This document shows, one piece after another, positions 21,766-33,578 of a DNA stretch of 64,000 bases. The notes under the pieces were generated by a model that made no database searches, had not been told where the DNA came from, and was given only the letters and a program-made list of their open reading frames with translations. The DNA is taken from contig JAWWNJ010000222.1 of assembly GCA_037176885.1 (NCBI GenBank), positions 62,001 through 126,000 of the forward strand. The letters run 5' to 3'. The number at the start of each line of letters is the position of its first letter. The first letter of the stretch is position 1. A program made the translations under genes and the position numbers. The DNA comes from Favolaschia claudopus (taxonomy: Eukaryota > Basidiomycota > Agaricomycetes > Agaricales > Mycenaceae).

Positions 21766-24700
21766 TACCATCTTCCGCCACCAGCTGTTGTGCGACCTTC
21801 ACGGCTGGCACATCCCACTTGGCACGGAAAAACTCAGCCAAGCGATCTGACCAGTCCGCCTGCTTCCTCGCATACGCCCTCAACCCGCCCGCCACCTCCG
21901 ACGTTACATCTTCCCTCCAAGCCTCACGCTCCCGCCACCACGCCGCCTGCCAGCTCAAATATCTCAAGACCCTCCTCATCTCCTCTCTCAAAAGCATTAC
22001 CTCCTCAGCCCACCGTGTCTTCCTCGCCAACGCCCTACACCATTCCACCCGTACCGCTGTCAAACGCATCAGCGACGTTGCCAAGAATTCCCATCCGCTT
22101 ACATTCATGCATCATGGATTCGTCCAGAGCGCCTGGAGCGGTCCAGATCCACGACATCACTCGCTTAGATGTGCCTGGAACGTTCCGCGGCGCACGCGCG
22201 CCCCGCCCCGACCCCAACATCGCCAGCTTCTTTCGCGCCGCAGCATCGCTCTCCCCGCCATCACCATCCAACTGAATATCCTCAGGTCGAAGAGGCCGCA
22301 ATGTTGGATATGCCTCCTCTCCCTTCAACGAGAGAAGTGCTTTGTGCCCTTGACGATACCGATTGGCGTATGATTCGATGCGTTCACCCAATTGGTTGAT
22401 CAGTGTCCGCGCTTTCGTACTTGGCACCTGCCCCACGATGTTAGCGTTTTTGAATGAGATTAGATGGCGCTTTGCGTGCAGGCGGGCCCGAAGAGCAACG
22501 AGCGAGTTCTCGCATTGCGCAACTCGCAGTTTCTCCTCCATACTCAATAAACCCGCCACACACCCCCGCTCTGTGTTGTTCCCGTCTATCAGAGGCATCT
22601 CGCTTGGCATCAAAAGCCTCACACGCTCGGCAGCCGGGGGCGGGAGGTCGCTGTCTCGATCCACCTCGAATTCCTCCAAATAACGTGCCGCGCCGGGCAT
22701 ATAGATTTTTTGTAGACCGCGAAACTTGCTTATCTTCACGAGAAGGGACTGTCGCCATTCCTGGATTTTGAGGTCTTGGTCGGCCGCAACGAGAGCCGAT
22801 CCCTTCAATTGAGAAAGAATCCGTCGCCTATCATCAATCAGTCGGGATACGTCAATGAAAACATGAGGAAGGGCGCACTGTGCATCCTCAATCTGAATCC
22901 CAGCCACCAAGAACGATGTGGCACTCCGCCCATGCAGCGGTGACTTGCCGGCCTCCGTCAGGGCCTCTTCGTCGTTCCGCACCTGAGCGCGCACAGCTCG
23001 TTCCGTGGGATAATCTGTCAACAGTTAGTGCTTCGTGTGAATCATCGGCCATCCAAACCCGTACCGTTGGTCGACACGATGTACGGATTCGGTCTGGAAT
23101 CATCCCCGAGCCAGGCCTCAATCATCTTCCGCCATTCCGTCTTCACCGAACGCTCCACCGTGCGGCTAACATCCTTGAAGGCTGCGATTTGCCTATCGCG
23201 CTCCGCAATGGCCAAGACCAGCTTCTTCTGCAATGCCTCCCCTGAATTTCTCTTCGTGAGCTCTCGCTTTCGCCCTCAAAAATCAGACTCACCTTGCCCC
23301 ACGTTTTTCAGGAAGTTGTGGCTATCAATCCTTTCCTCTATTGCATCCGCGCGTACTCCAACACCAGCATCTTTCGTCGAGAAGGCCGCGGGGTTTAAGC
23401 GCGACCAGGTGCGTTCTACCCCCTCCCCGTCCGTTCTCCCTACCCCTACTTTGAAGCTTAAACTGTTCTGGTGCTGACAATCGTCGTTGTGTGAGCTTGC
23501 GTGCCACACAGGTAGCGCATATTGCACCTCCACCTCGTCCAGAGGTAGCCGCTTGTGCTCCGGCAATTCTTTCAGCCGCTCCCGCAATGTCATCTTCCAT
23601 TGGCAGCATATATCGTATGAGATGGTGAGTAATAAGAGCGAGAAGCCTGCAAGAGCTGACATCACGATCCAGTCCATGTTCGAGTACCTATTAACCACCA
23701 GTCGTGTATTAGTATTTGTGCACAATGATAACGTTCCTCGTACCTCTCGCCCTTCTGTAAATCGCCGAGACCATTGGGTCGCATGCATTCGTGCCTCGCA
23801 CAAACACATCCACCGACTCCCGAAACCCGTAAACCCGTTGTCAAGCGTGTATCTTTCTGCAGCAAAGCCGCGAAAGCGATGCAGGTGCTCACCTACCGCT
23901 GAGTTAGGCGCTAAGAATCAACGGAGATCGACAATTTACTCACGTCCTTCTCGTTGACGTAGTTCTTCAAATGCTCTTTATACGACTTCGGCTCGACCCA
24001 GTAGCCCCAACCCGGTCCCAGCGACGGATCCTCAAGCTCGTTGGTACGGATGCGGTTCTTCAGCCGAAAGTTTGCGTCCACGGCTAGCAACAACATGTAA
24101 AGAAACCTGCACTCTTAATCAGCGACAGCGCTACCGTCGGAACCCTCGGACGAAAACGTACTGATACTTGGGCTCAACCTCCCGCCAACCCTCGGGCAGG
24201 TTATGACCGTCGTGTGGACAAGCCCAACATCTAACGGCGCACTCTCCCAACGCAGTCGCACCTATACCCGCTTTGTCGTGCCCCCGTCCTGCCCGCAACA
24301 GCCGCCACAAAAACGCCCATTGTCGACCCATACGGCCGAATTGCTTATATCGGTCCTACGCGTCGTCAGCGTTGCTCGGCTAAACCTTTGACAGACCTAC
24401 CGGAAGCCACGTCATTCCCGACGCGGCGGTCGCGTCCGTCATCCTCTCGAGTGCTGTCACGAAATCGTGTACATTGATGTTCCCCACCACGCTATACAGC
24501 CGAAAAGCCTCCAAAGTCCTGAACGTCGCGCAAGTCCCAGGGTCGGTGACCGTCGCTGGATACCAAGCATTCCGCAATAATTGCTCCAGGTTGTCGGCAC
24601 AGTCCGACCTGGAGCACTTACAGAACGTCACCCGAATCTGATGAATCACCGGTGCGTCGATGACCACCATTTTCCGTTCGATGTCGGGGAACGGACATGG

Positions 24701-25424
24701 GAAGCCGCCGTGCCCCAGTTGATATACCAAACCAATGTCCGCCAAGGTGCGAACCTCCCAAAATCGGCCGTTCCATTCCTGCAAGAACCCGCGTCAATCG
24801 CCTCGTCTCCCAAAGCAATCAGGAAGACAGACCTTCAAGACGTGTAACGGCGTTCTGTGGTGATGAGTAACGCAGCATGACTCGCATTGGAGAAACTGCC
24901 CGCAATCGCTGCATTTGAAAAGTCGGGTATGCTCGGCAGCGCCGCACAGAGCACACCGAGGCGCATGCACGTCGTCACCGAGCCCTTCATGGCGTAGCAG
25001 CTCAGCGAGAAAATCACCCATCATAGGGCGCCACTGCGACATTGGGTCTCTCTTCAAATCGTAGTCAGCGGCGGGCAGGAAAAAGGGTAGGGAATAAACG
25101 CACCGAGCTGACATACTCCTTTCGTTTACCCGCGATTCTCTCCGCATCCTCCCGCCCCTCCACTCCCACCGCAAGCGCCTCTTCCTCCGTGAACCCGTCG
25201 TCAGGTACGGGAATCCACTCAGCCAGCTGATCGTCGAGTTTACTCGGGTCAAGGCGGCGTTTCTTGTGAGAGACATTAAGCATCTCTTCCTGCCGGTTCC
25301 CATTGGACAGTATGTATATTCCTCTATCCCCAGTTACAGACAGGTGGTCGACGTTGCTGGCTTCTTCGATGTCGCCAAGATTCAAAGCGGAAAGCGCGGG
25401 ACGACCTCGACGATTCTGGCTCAT
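21740..25424 (-). CDS. KDZ-family transposase with N-terminal CxC2 domain
   Basis: Ten exons, complement(21740..22056, 22103..23014, 23065..23241, 23293..23687, 23744..23892, 23944..24106, 24162..24355, 24401..24778, 24833..25051, 25104..25424), 1074 residues and fully open. After an acidic N-terminus comes the CxC2-type zinc cluster (CALCG, KCSDCGQFLQCESCC, then PLHVLK). The Kyakuja-Dileera-Zisupton core follows, with DANFRL, YDICCQW, a His/Cys-rich HASSHNDDCQ region and GEGVERTWSRLNP, which carry the predicted DDE acid residues. The C-terminal 330 residues are helical and charged (RVEWCRALARKTRWAEEV). These proteins mobilise large fungal DNA transposons; the absence of stops suggests recent activity. 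It faces away from the other island genes. Confidence 0.92.
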
Positions 25425-25540
25425 AGCCGCGAGCGGGAGAGGTACAGGGGAGACTCAGAAGAGCGAAAACCATCGGACTCGGCTTATATGTTGACGGTAA
25501 GAATCACACTGTAGTAATCAAGCAGAGAAATTGTGTTTGA

Positions 25541-25575
25541 GACGCTGCTCGCCACCTTGAGCGGCGAGCAGCGTC
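25541..25575. promoter_or_regulatory. Perfect 13-bp hairpin upstream of the KDZ gene
   Basis: GACGCTGCTCGCC (25541-25553) and GGCGAGCAGCGTC (25563-25575) are perfect inverted repeats around a 9-base loop, about 120 bp before the KDZ start codon. Role unknown; a protein-binding palindrome or internal transposon repeat is possible. Confidence 0.5.
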
Positions 25576-25730
25576 GGGTGGTGTGGTAAAAGAGATGCGG
25601 TGCAGCGGCCCGGAACGGCACGGATCAACGGTTCGTCATTAACCGGTTTTCTACTCTAAGTATACGACCTCTACGATTTTTTATCTATCCTCGCTTGCTG
25701 GCTATCGAACTATCGTCTACTGAGGCGCAG

Positions 25731-26310
25731 CTAGGGAGTCGCCGGCACCAAAACTTTCGGCTCCGAAGGAAATCTCAATCCGTCCCAGCGATACCTCACG
25801 ACACTCTCGTCGACCCAATCAGGATAAGCATCCGCCAGCCAAGCCTCCTCCACGACTAAACGCTCTGGAGCGCGGTACATGATCTTCCGACAATCGGGAC
25901 ACGACCATTCCTCCTCCAACCACAGCCTAATACAAACATAGCAATGGCTATGTCCGCAAGCGTAGCTATCAAAAATGGGTCAGCATCTTCAAGTATAAGC
26001 AAGAAAATCAAACGACTGACGAAACTGGGTGCGACTTGACCATGCGACAGATACCGCACATATGGTGAGCTCTGCGCGGGTACTGGTCTCTGGGAGCTAT
26101 TCCGTCGACCCACAGATCGGCATCTTGAAGGGGCTGGTCTCTCTCCTCGCGATAACCGAATAGGGACACAGCAAGAGGAATCCGGCTCTCCAAAAGGACG
26201 AACGGTAGGCGGCGTTGTTGACGAGCCTCCGTGCGACGAGCTTGACTTTCGACAGCGCTATGAGGGCGAGAAACGATTTCATTCGCTGCGAACGCGTCAA
26301 TATGCTGAAT
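25731..26310 (-). CDS. RING-finger protein (putative E3 ligase), N-terminus unresolved
   Basis: Two exons are clear, complement(25731..25965, 26021..26310). They join to give a RING/C3HC4-like finger: CGIC, then CGHSHCYVCIRLW, then CPDC, with an upstream basic stretch (SQARRTEARQQRR) and a C-terminal tail rich in Trp and Pro (YPDWVDES, RYRWDGLRFPSEP). RING proteins usually recruit E2 enzymes for ubiquitin transfer. A start codon was not fixed: 26330-26460 encodes a related segment (ANGTAAHPHRALDSDARR against ANEIVSRPHSAVESQARR), so an exon seems to have been duplicated. The gene lies 300 bp from KDZ, on the same strand, and small RING proteins of this form recur near such elements, which suggests a passenger gene. 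Confidence 0.7.
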
Positions 26311-26825
26311 CTTTCAAACGGCGAACAACAGCAGACTTACCCGGCAGCAGGGGACCGCGGCGAGCGTCACTGTCGAGTGCGCGGTGAGGGTGAGCAGCAG
26401 TTCCATTCGCTACGAAACCACCAAATCAATACGCTGATTCTTTCAAACCGCGAACAAGAACAAACCAGGAAGGAGGGGATTCGACATGGCGGGCGAAGGA
26501 GGCAGATTCTCCTTCGCACTTCGCAAGATACGAGTGGAGGTGGCCAGCGCGACGGAAAGAGAGGTGGGGGGGGATTTTTTGAATCCAAAGGCAAGGCATA
26601 GTCTTTATTTAAATGGGAGGTGATCCCCACATAATGCGACTCACCCGTTTCCATATTCATGCCGAGATCTGAGATGTCTATGCCGCCAACCGACCCTCTT
26701 GTTTTTTTCTGGTTTACGAAACGACGGGAACGCAATCTTCAGTCTGAAAATGGCACAATTTCCGGAAGCACTACAACCGAATGCTAATCGACACACAACA
26801 ATAGCCCCCTCATTGGCTCCTCGTC

Positions 26826-27206
26826 TCACATAGCTTCACCGCGGCGACGCATTTTTGCGGCCTCTGAACGAATAACCCGGCGAATCGGGCGCTGTTTGAG
26901 AGGGCGGGACTTGGGATCGACCGGCCGCCTGGCCGCCATCTCTCGGTACTGCCGCGCCGCCTCATCAATTCTCTCGCGTCTACGGCGCGCGCACATGGCG
27001 CGACGGTGCTCCTCCCGGTGCCTATCCGTAATCTCGCTGATTCTAAGCACCTCGGGCTCCGGCAGAACGGGCTCAAGGCTCGTCAATGTTTTAGCCAAGA
27101 GCGCGTGAATGTCCTCTCGAGAGGTCGGCTGTACTAGAACAAAATAATCTTATTCTCAGCCCAAAAAATACAGAGAGGCGAACACACCGTTTTCAACCCT
27201 GCTCAT
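26826..27206 (-). CDS. Small basic coiled-coil protein, 108 aa
   Basis: Exons complement(26826..27133, 27188..27206) joined by a 54-bp intron inside a Val codon. The first exon codes only MSRVEN. The product is Arg/Glu-rich (HREEHRRAMCARRRRERIDE) and probably one long helix, ending in a basic tail (SRPLKQRPIRRVIR). No domain is recognised; the charge pattern resembles nucleic-acid-binding or nuclear accessory proteins encoded near KDZ elements. It has the same orientation as the RING and KDZ genes. Confidence 0.6.
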
Positions 27207-28653
27207 TTTTTTGGCTGCAATGCGTTAAGATTCGATGCAAAAGGCAAGTCCTGGGTGCCTCATTAGGTCAGATCAGCGATCATTTAAAGCGGTAGAAACC
27301 GAGAAGATCACAATGGTATCACCATTCCGTTTCCGATATCACAACAACGTGAATGCCTTCTACAGCCGTAAGGATTCGCGTACGGCAACTCTTTCGCTTA
27401 ACGGCCTGGTGCGCAGTGGCCGCCTGCGACCCTCTAGCTTTTCCCCCCACCTATCACACCTCCTCGTCTCGGGCCTCTATCGTCAAGAACCAATACTTCC
27501 TACTCAAATGCTCCCGCGGAAGCATATTCCAGACATCTGCGTCCGTTCCATCAGGCATACCAAGCCTTCTCACGTCACGGAAAACGAAGACCGCCCCAGT
27601 CTTCGACTTCTTTCCCGAAACCCCCGCGAATTTGTAAACTCCTCGCCGTCTCTAGGTGAGTTGCTGACATGAGACTTTCAAATTAACGGCGGAATTGAAA
27701 CTGACGTGCGAGGCGCAGTCAGTTCCCGCGCCTAATTTTCTTGCACGCGTGCGGTGAGTTTCGCTTCTGAGTCTCGCTTGTGAACCATCCCCGCTCAGGC
27801 CGCTGGGCCCTGACTTCGGTTGATTCCGTCGTTTTCGCACTCAAAGGTCGTATATTTGCAATATGTAGAGATTAAAGTGCATGTATGTATGTAGGAAATC
27901 CATGGCTTCACATTTTGGCGCGTCTGCACCAGTCCTTGAGTTACCCCGGTCAACTGAGGCATTACAAACAGTGTACTCACAGTAACGAGAGATCTTTTGC
28001 ATCCACGCGGCTCAGATATTCCCCCCGGAACTTATCCGTGCGCAGGACGTAATGGGCGCCGCTGGTATTTCGACTCTCGAGAAGCAAATCTTGACGCTTG
28101 CCGTGAAAGCCGCCGAAGACGACGAACACCTTGGAATTCCTACCGAAAGATCAGACGCTATCTGCGGAAGTCAGATGTTTACAGCACTCACCTGCAAATG
28201 GCAGAATATTGGTGTGCCGAAAGCACTTTGGAGAGCGGCCACTGGCCATCGTCATCCGCGATCAGCTCCGGCAAGTCCTCTTCCGATTCAGAGTACCCCT
28301 CGCAGCTCATTGTCTCGATACTTGCTGTCTTGGCTCCAAAAAAATGAATGAAGGCGAACGAGCACCCAAAAGACGGCGGCAATAATTCCTTCAATTTATC
28401 AGCAACCAATAAAGGCCGGTCGCACGTCGGGAACACAAAAGCAGTTACCCCGTTGAGACGACCGACCCGTCGCAGTCGTGTCACTGGTCTAGACGGACCG
28501 ACGGGTGGAGTTTTGAAGTAAACAGGGAGCAAACAAGATCTCAGATTCAAGATCTGTCGAGACCAACCTCAAGAAAGAGGCCCCCCATTTTCCCGACCCC
28601 ATAGATTGCCCCTCTACACACTCCCCGCTCTCAACGTCAAGCCCACTTCTTCT
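27207..28653. other. Unresolved coding-like stretch between divergent island genes
   Basis: Protein-like frames occur on the minus strand at 28188-28480 (for example RPLLVADKLKELLPPSFG and an acidic segment) and 27975-28127 (VFVVFGGFHGKRQDLLLES), but the best splice between them (donor after 28190, acceptor near 28128) does not keep the second frame. A plus-strand frame at 28052-28351 is also protein-like. No ATG supports either cleanly. It may be a decayed gene. Confidence 0.35.
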
Positions 28654-30441
28654 ATGCCGCTTCTGCTCCGCAACCCCCGCGCGTCTTCTGGCGGCGCTTT
28701 CCTCCGCACGCGCCCCGGCGACCCGATTCACAGCAAACACCCTTACCGCTTCACCGACGCCTTGGCCTACGAAAACTTCCTGATTATGGACCGTGAAGAC
28801 CATAGCATTGCATATCGCGGTCAGGTAAGGCAATTCCTAAATTGTCTGTCGAGAAATGAGCATTAATTGGTGTTGTACAGCAACACTCACTGGCCCAGTG
28901 CACAGAGGCGACGTGCTACGTCCATTTTTACCCCGGCGGCGACTGTGAGCCTGCTCCCGTCAGCCCCGTGAACTCTCGACCTGCATCCCCCGCCTCCACG
29001 GATCTGTTTGAGCATGAAGACCCGCCTGCCGACGACGACGACCTACCTACGCTCGGTGTGTCTGACTTTGCCGATAACAACGCACCCGCCGGCGGCGGCC
29101 GCGCCCTCAGCCCCACCATCTCTGAGCTTGACGCTGCTCGCGCTTTGGATCCGCGCCAGCCAACCGCCATCGCCGCGGCCTATTGTGCTTGGCGAACCGA
29201 TCTGGCTCACGAGCGGTGGGACCGCTATTTTGCTTCGAGAAAAACCCTGCAACTGGAAGAGCTGGGCCGCGTCCTCATGCGACGCAGACGTAAGTACGCG
29301 AAAAAACAGGTGAAGAACGGCGTAGAGCCCCGCAAGTCGCGTCGTCAACGCCAAGGGCGGCGCGACGATTTGTCGGAATGGGGTGCGCTCCGTGCCGATA
29401 TATTCATTCACGCGGGGTTTTGGCCTCATGACGTCCCTGCTAACGGGTAAGCAGACCACCACCTTTGAGATTCCCTTCGCGCTTACATTTTCTTTTGTGT
29501 TGTGTCAGCGGCCCGCGTCCTATGGTGGATCTCGAAGGCTTCGTTACGGGACTTGTCGCTCCCGGACCACCCGACCATCCTAACTGGGCCCTCGTGCATG
29601 GCAAGGCCGACGCCATCCTCCGGCGCTTTCTCCGCAATGGTGAATTTTTGCCCATCGGTGAATCCCGCGCCCGGTATGGCCTGACGTGCGGCCATCCTCA
29701 CAAAGTTAGTTGTTTCCTCACCTCCGTGATCTCGCACTTACAAAGCTATCACCACCAGCAACCTGAGAACATCCCTCTTGCGGGCGTCGTTGCCTCAGAG
29801 ATTGCACACATCCTTGAAAGCCCCGTTTTTCGTGAGCTCGCCGCCTACCAGACTCGTAAGTCCCATCTTCTGCTACGAACGCCGTAAAAGTGACATTACC
29901 TTTAGACCTTTTGCAGCAGTTCTTCCCCAACTGCTTCACTATCTCGATGCGCCAAATCGCTGAATTGCGGCGTCTCTGCCCCGACCTCAGCACGCCGTTC
30001 CCCGACTCCCCATTCACCACCGGGGAGATCAACTTCGGCGACGTCCCCTTGACCACCCGCAAAAACCTCAGCGCAGTCTTCTTTCTTATTGAGGCGATCA
30101 CGCCCGTCGGCAAGTACGACGACTTGAAAGGAGGACAGCTTGTCTGCCCCCACGACGACAGCCTGACTCGATTCGGTCCCGGGATGACGGCGCTTATCCC
30201 GACGGGCACCCAAGAGTATGTGCTGGCCGCTGTGGGGAAAGACGAGCACCGTTTCCTCTTCCGGCAGTTTTTCTGCGCGCGCGTGTTTCGGTGGGTGGAG
30301 AAGGGCGGCAGGGACGACGCGGAGTTTGATAAGGTCGCATCGCAGGAAGAGCGGGAGGCTTGGGAGGAGAAGCGGGTGGGACGCACTGAGCAAAGCATCA
30401 ACTACTTCAGCAAACTCCGTGTCCTCAACTCCCTTGGATGA
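28654..30441 (+). CDS. TET/JBP-like double-stranded beta-helix protein, apparently without iron ligands
   Basis: Exons 28654-28824, 28881-29446, 29509-29855 and 29906-30441, 539 residues, no stops. The first 130 residues are Pro/Asp-rich; then a basic region (RRRRKYAKKQVKNG, RKSRRQRQGRRDD), a helical middle, and from about residue 380 a segment ordered as in fungal TET/JBP-type 2-oxoglutarate/iron oxygenases: INFGDVPL, a hydrophobic strand, KGGQL, FGPGMTALIPTG, then HRFLFRQFFCARVFRWVEKGG. Active members oxidise 5-methylcytosine. Here the usual H-x-D after the NFG segment is absent (a shortened TTRKN is seen) and the distal His after the LIP strand is missing (TQEYVLAA). I infer a catalytically dead or altered binder. 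Fungal TET/JBP genes are known to be linked to KDZ transposons, as here. Confidence 0.65.
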
Positions 30442-30663
30442 AGCGTGGGCCTCGCGTTAGATATTGCCTTGTGTCGTAGAATCACCTTGCTGCTTGACTT
30501 TGAATGCATCTTAATTGCCTTGACTTTAATTCTGATCGACTTGACTTGCTGTGAGAACTCGAAAGAGTGTAAAGCGACGATGTGATTGATAAATAGATCT
30601 ACAGAGAGCAAATGCAAAGCTACGGGAAGGTATAAACGACACAAAAGGAGAGCAGTAGACAAA

Positions 30664-31361
30664 CTACGAAATGGATACCGCAAAATCCCGAAGCAGCGAA
30701 TCGTCCGACCCAAAATCCTCCTCGTCCCCTGAAAAATCCATGTCTTCATCATCGTGCCGAAGGTCGTATGTATTGCGATCCCGGTGCTTGATACGCGCTA
30801 GTTCTCGCGTCGCCAGCCGAGCTCGCAAAAAAGCTTTGAAGACGCGCTCGCCGTGCACCTCCCGGTAACGACTATAGAGGAACTTGAGATGGAAACGGCA
30901 TATATGACGCTGTGACTCACCAGTACCCGCCGCCTCGTCTCCTCCCGCCGTATCTTAGAGTGATGTCTGCATCGGTCGTAAGGAAAACATCACACTCGTG
31001 AATCAACGTTCACTCACTTTGCGCGATACTTCGCCGAGTAAGAACGCGCGCGCTGCGCATAGGCGGCCTGCAGCTCCGACCCTCCGCGCTTGATTTCAGC
31101 GCGCTTCCTAGAAACGGGTTGGTCAGTGAAAGAAAGACGGAAAGACTCGACGCAAGCCCACTCCGCCATCCGCAACCGGGCCTTCTCATTGCGCCGCATT
31201 CGTTGCTCATCCTCTACTGATCCGGCGACATTGGAGCAGGTCTCGAGCCCGAATTGAGTGGAGAGGGTGCTGAGAGCTGGGGAGGGTGGAGGAGCAGGGG
31301 ATTGAAAGAACTTCGATTTGAGAGGAGGGTAGGGATTCATCAAAGATGAGAGAGTCGCCAT
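30664..31361 (-). CDS. Small basic HMG-like/charged protein, 194 aa
   Basis: Exons complement(30664..30871, 30921..30953, 31018..31361) keep the frame throughout. The N-terminus is Pro/Ser-rich (MATLSSLMNPYPPLK); the middle is a charged helix (DEQRMRRNEKARLRMAEW); then SELQAAYAQRARSYSAKYRA, a short Gly/Arg-rich exon, a helical FKAFLRARLATRELARIKHR segment and an acidic tail. The alternation of Arg-rich helices resembles HMG-like or homeodomain-size DNA-binding proteins often found beside KDZ elements, but no domain can be named with certainty. In-frame ATGs exist further upstream. Confidence 0.55.
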
Positions 31362-32015
31362 TATGATGTGGGTTGGCGGTGGTGGGGGATGGCGTGACGT
31401 GGCACCAAACATTACCATGCAAAGGCTCGCCGCGGCGAGACAACAGGTTGCGAGCGGCAAAACCACGGCAAGTGACGCGATCGACCGCTGCGAACTGACG
31501 ATCGTGTTAAAGGTGAGTTTTTCGCGTTGATTTGAGATTATGACGCGACGAGAGCGTGCCATTGAATTATTTCTTTGAGAATACTCAAACCAGAACTTCA
31601 TCCCTCCTATCCGACGCGTCAATTGAGGGGCTTTTTCTTCATGACACGTTGGAGGCCGAAAGGTGGTCCAAGGGGAAGTAGGGTTTTATGAAGAAGGCTC
31701 CAAACTGCATTTTCGGTGAGTTCGCTTTCACCAAAAATTATATTTATTTCACAAAATATGGTGTGACCCATTGTTTTGCACAAAACTTGAAAGCATTGAA
31801 AGTGTTGTGAATGGGAGTGGCTTTGCTACATGGCTGGCCAAAAAAGCGAAGGTCGGGCATCTCGGAGGGAGGCGGGGACGAGCTGACTTCGCTCAAGGAC
31901 ACCTCAGACTAGTGAAAATTTAATGGTGTTTTTATGGCTCAGGACGGGGGAAAGAAAAGGTTGTCATAGGGCACACAGGTACATCTGAAAAATGAGAACT
32001 ATAGCTAAATACGAG
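31362..32015. other. Intergenic, no gene supported
   Basis: AT-richer stretch with short ORFs only. It holds the upstream region of the basic protein gene and the 3' flank of the RNase H1N gene, both on the minus strand. Confidence 0.5.
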
Positions 32016-33033
32016 CTAACTCAAGCGACGCTCCAACGTCCTGATATCCCCTCTCTCCACAGCGCTCGCGAATAGTTCCAGCGCCCGCGCTCTTCCCGAT
32101 ACGGAGTCGTGGACGGCGCTCGGGACGCAGATCACATTGAGCTGCGCCTCCACGCTACGACGAGATTCAGACCGCCGCTGTGGAGTAAATAGTTAATTAG
32201 ACTTACTGGGAAGCATATACGCCGGGACGGATACCGCCGTAAACGATGTACCAGACGTCGTCTCTGGGGTCATCCCCGTGTAGTGCGTTGCGTCCATCCT
32301 CGGGAGGAGTGTCAGCGGAAATGGGGGTGGGAAGACGAGCTAAAGTTAGTGGCGGCGAAGTGACGATCCAAACCCATCCCCGCTCATACGCGTACGCGTA
32401 AGCGGCGTCGGCTTCGCGGCGCGTGTTGTAGCCACGAAAAATTACCTCTTTGACGCCGTTGACAAACCGCTTAGCCTCGGCCCTTCCAAAGAATATGGTA
32501 TAAGTATAGATCGAGCGACGAAGAATAAAAATAAAATTCGCACCATGAGTTATACACACCGCATTGCAGGCCTACGAATACGACGAACGCTCCCCTGGGG
32601 GAGCGAGAGGGTTTTTTCGCTTTGGGACTCGCATAAACATGCGCATCTTTAACTCCTTGACTTCGGATCCCAGCCTCCGACCTAATGTACGGTTAAACCA
32701 CTGAAACAAAAGATGAATTCAAACTCACCAGTACGGAGTGCTACCGATTTGCGTCGGGGAACTGTAATGGTAGACCGGCGACGACGAGTTTGCTGAGTTT
32801 GTTGGCGGAGGCGGCTGAGGCGGAGCTATTGAGGCGGAAGGGCCGCCGGCTACACGAGTCGGACGCGTTGATCGAGGTGGAACTGGCGGGGGAGGAGGGC
32901 GGTTTGGGGCGGGGCCAGGTGGTGGTGTGTGATAATCGGGGTTGACCTCAGCGAGAGAGAGATTCGCTAGGAGTTGAGCGAAATCGTTGTCGTTGTATGC
33001 GTTGGCGAGCGCGTCGCGGGTGAATTCGCTCAT
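32016..33033 (-). CDS. Protein with two RNase H1 N-terminal (viroplasmin-like) domains
   Basis: Exons complement(32016..32154, 32207..32482, 32544..32594, 32729..33033), 256 residues. After MSEFTRDALANAYNDNDF and a Pro-rich stretch come two copies of the fold: AFVVFVGLQCGVYNSW...AKRFVNGVKEVIFRGYNTR...ADAAY, and VWYIVYGGIRPGVYAS...EAQLNVICVPSAVHDS. In RNase H1 this small domain binds RNA/DNA hybrid or dsRNA; no RNase H catalytic domain is present. The acceptor at 32155 (after CGTCGTAG) rather than the nearer CAG at 32184 is needed to keep the second domain in frame. A related gene lies 550 bp upstream on the same strand. Confidence 0.75.
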
Positions 33034-33578
33034 GATGGGGGGAAGGAAGTGGGGGGAAGAAAGTGAGAAGGGTCTTGGCGTGAGGTTGGTTTTGTACGGA
33101 ACGGCGGAAGCATCGGATAAAATTTTGATCATTGACCGAAATAACTACGTGGAGAGTGAGAAGCAGAGGTCAATAACAAAATTGGAGTGCTCGCACCTGA
33201 TGAAGGAGTGACTGCCAATCCGATTGGAAGGAGCGCGAGGGCAGGGAAGCTGAATATTGCACTGTGAATACAAAACGGGGGTACGCGTATGATAAAGTCC
33301 ACCTGACAGCTCCATATCCTTATCCAAATCGGTGTGTGGGAGATCTTTGAAGGGATCGGGAGGGATCTGGTAACGAGATCTGGCGTTAGTTTTTGTTTTG
33401 ATCCGACATTCACTTTTTCACATCTTCACGTAGTATCCAAAAGAGGCAAGTAGAGATTCAAATGGCAAGTACTACGCGACGGCAACAAAAATACACGATG
33501 TACGGCTACGCGAAACAAGAAATGCTAAGGGTTGACCGTGAGGACAGTAATACACAGAAGGAGCGGGAGACTCACCCT

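Noticed and set aside
28052..28351. Plus-strand ORF in the divergent island promoter
   Set aside because: A competing minus-strand frame is as convincing; neither has a consistent splice model.
32155..32206. Frameshift in the second RNase H1N domain
   Set aside because: Using the acceptor at 32155 instead of the CAG at 32184 keeps the frame and the domain.
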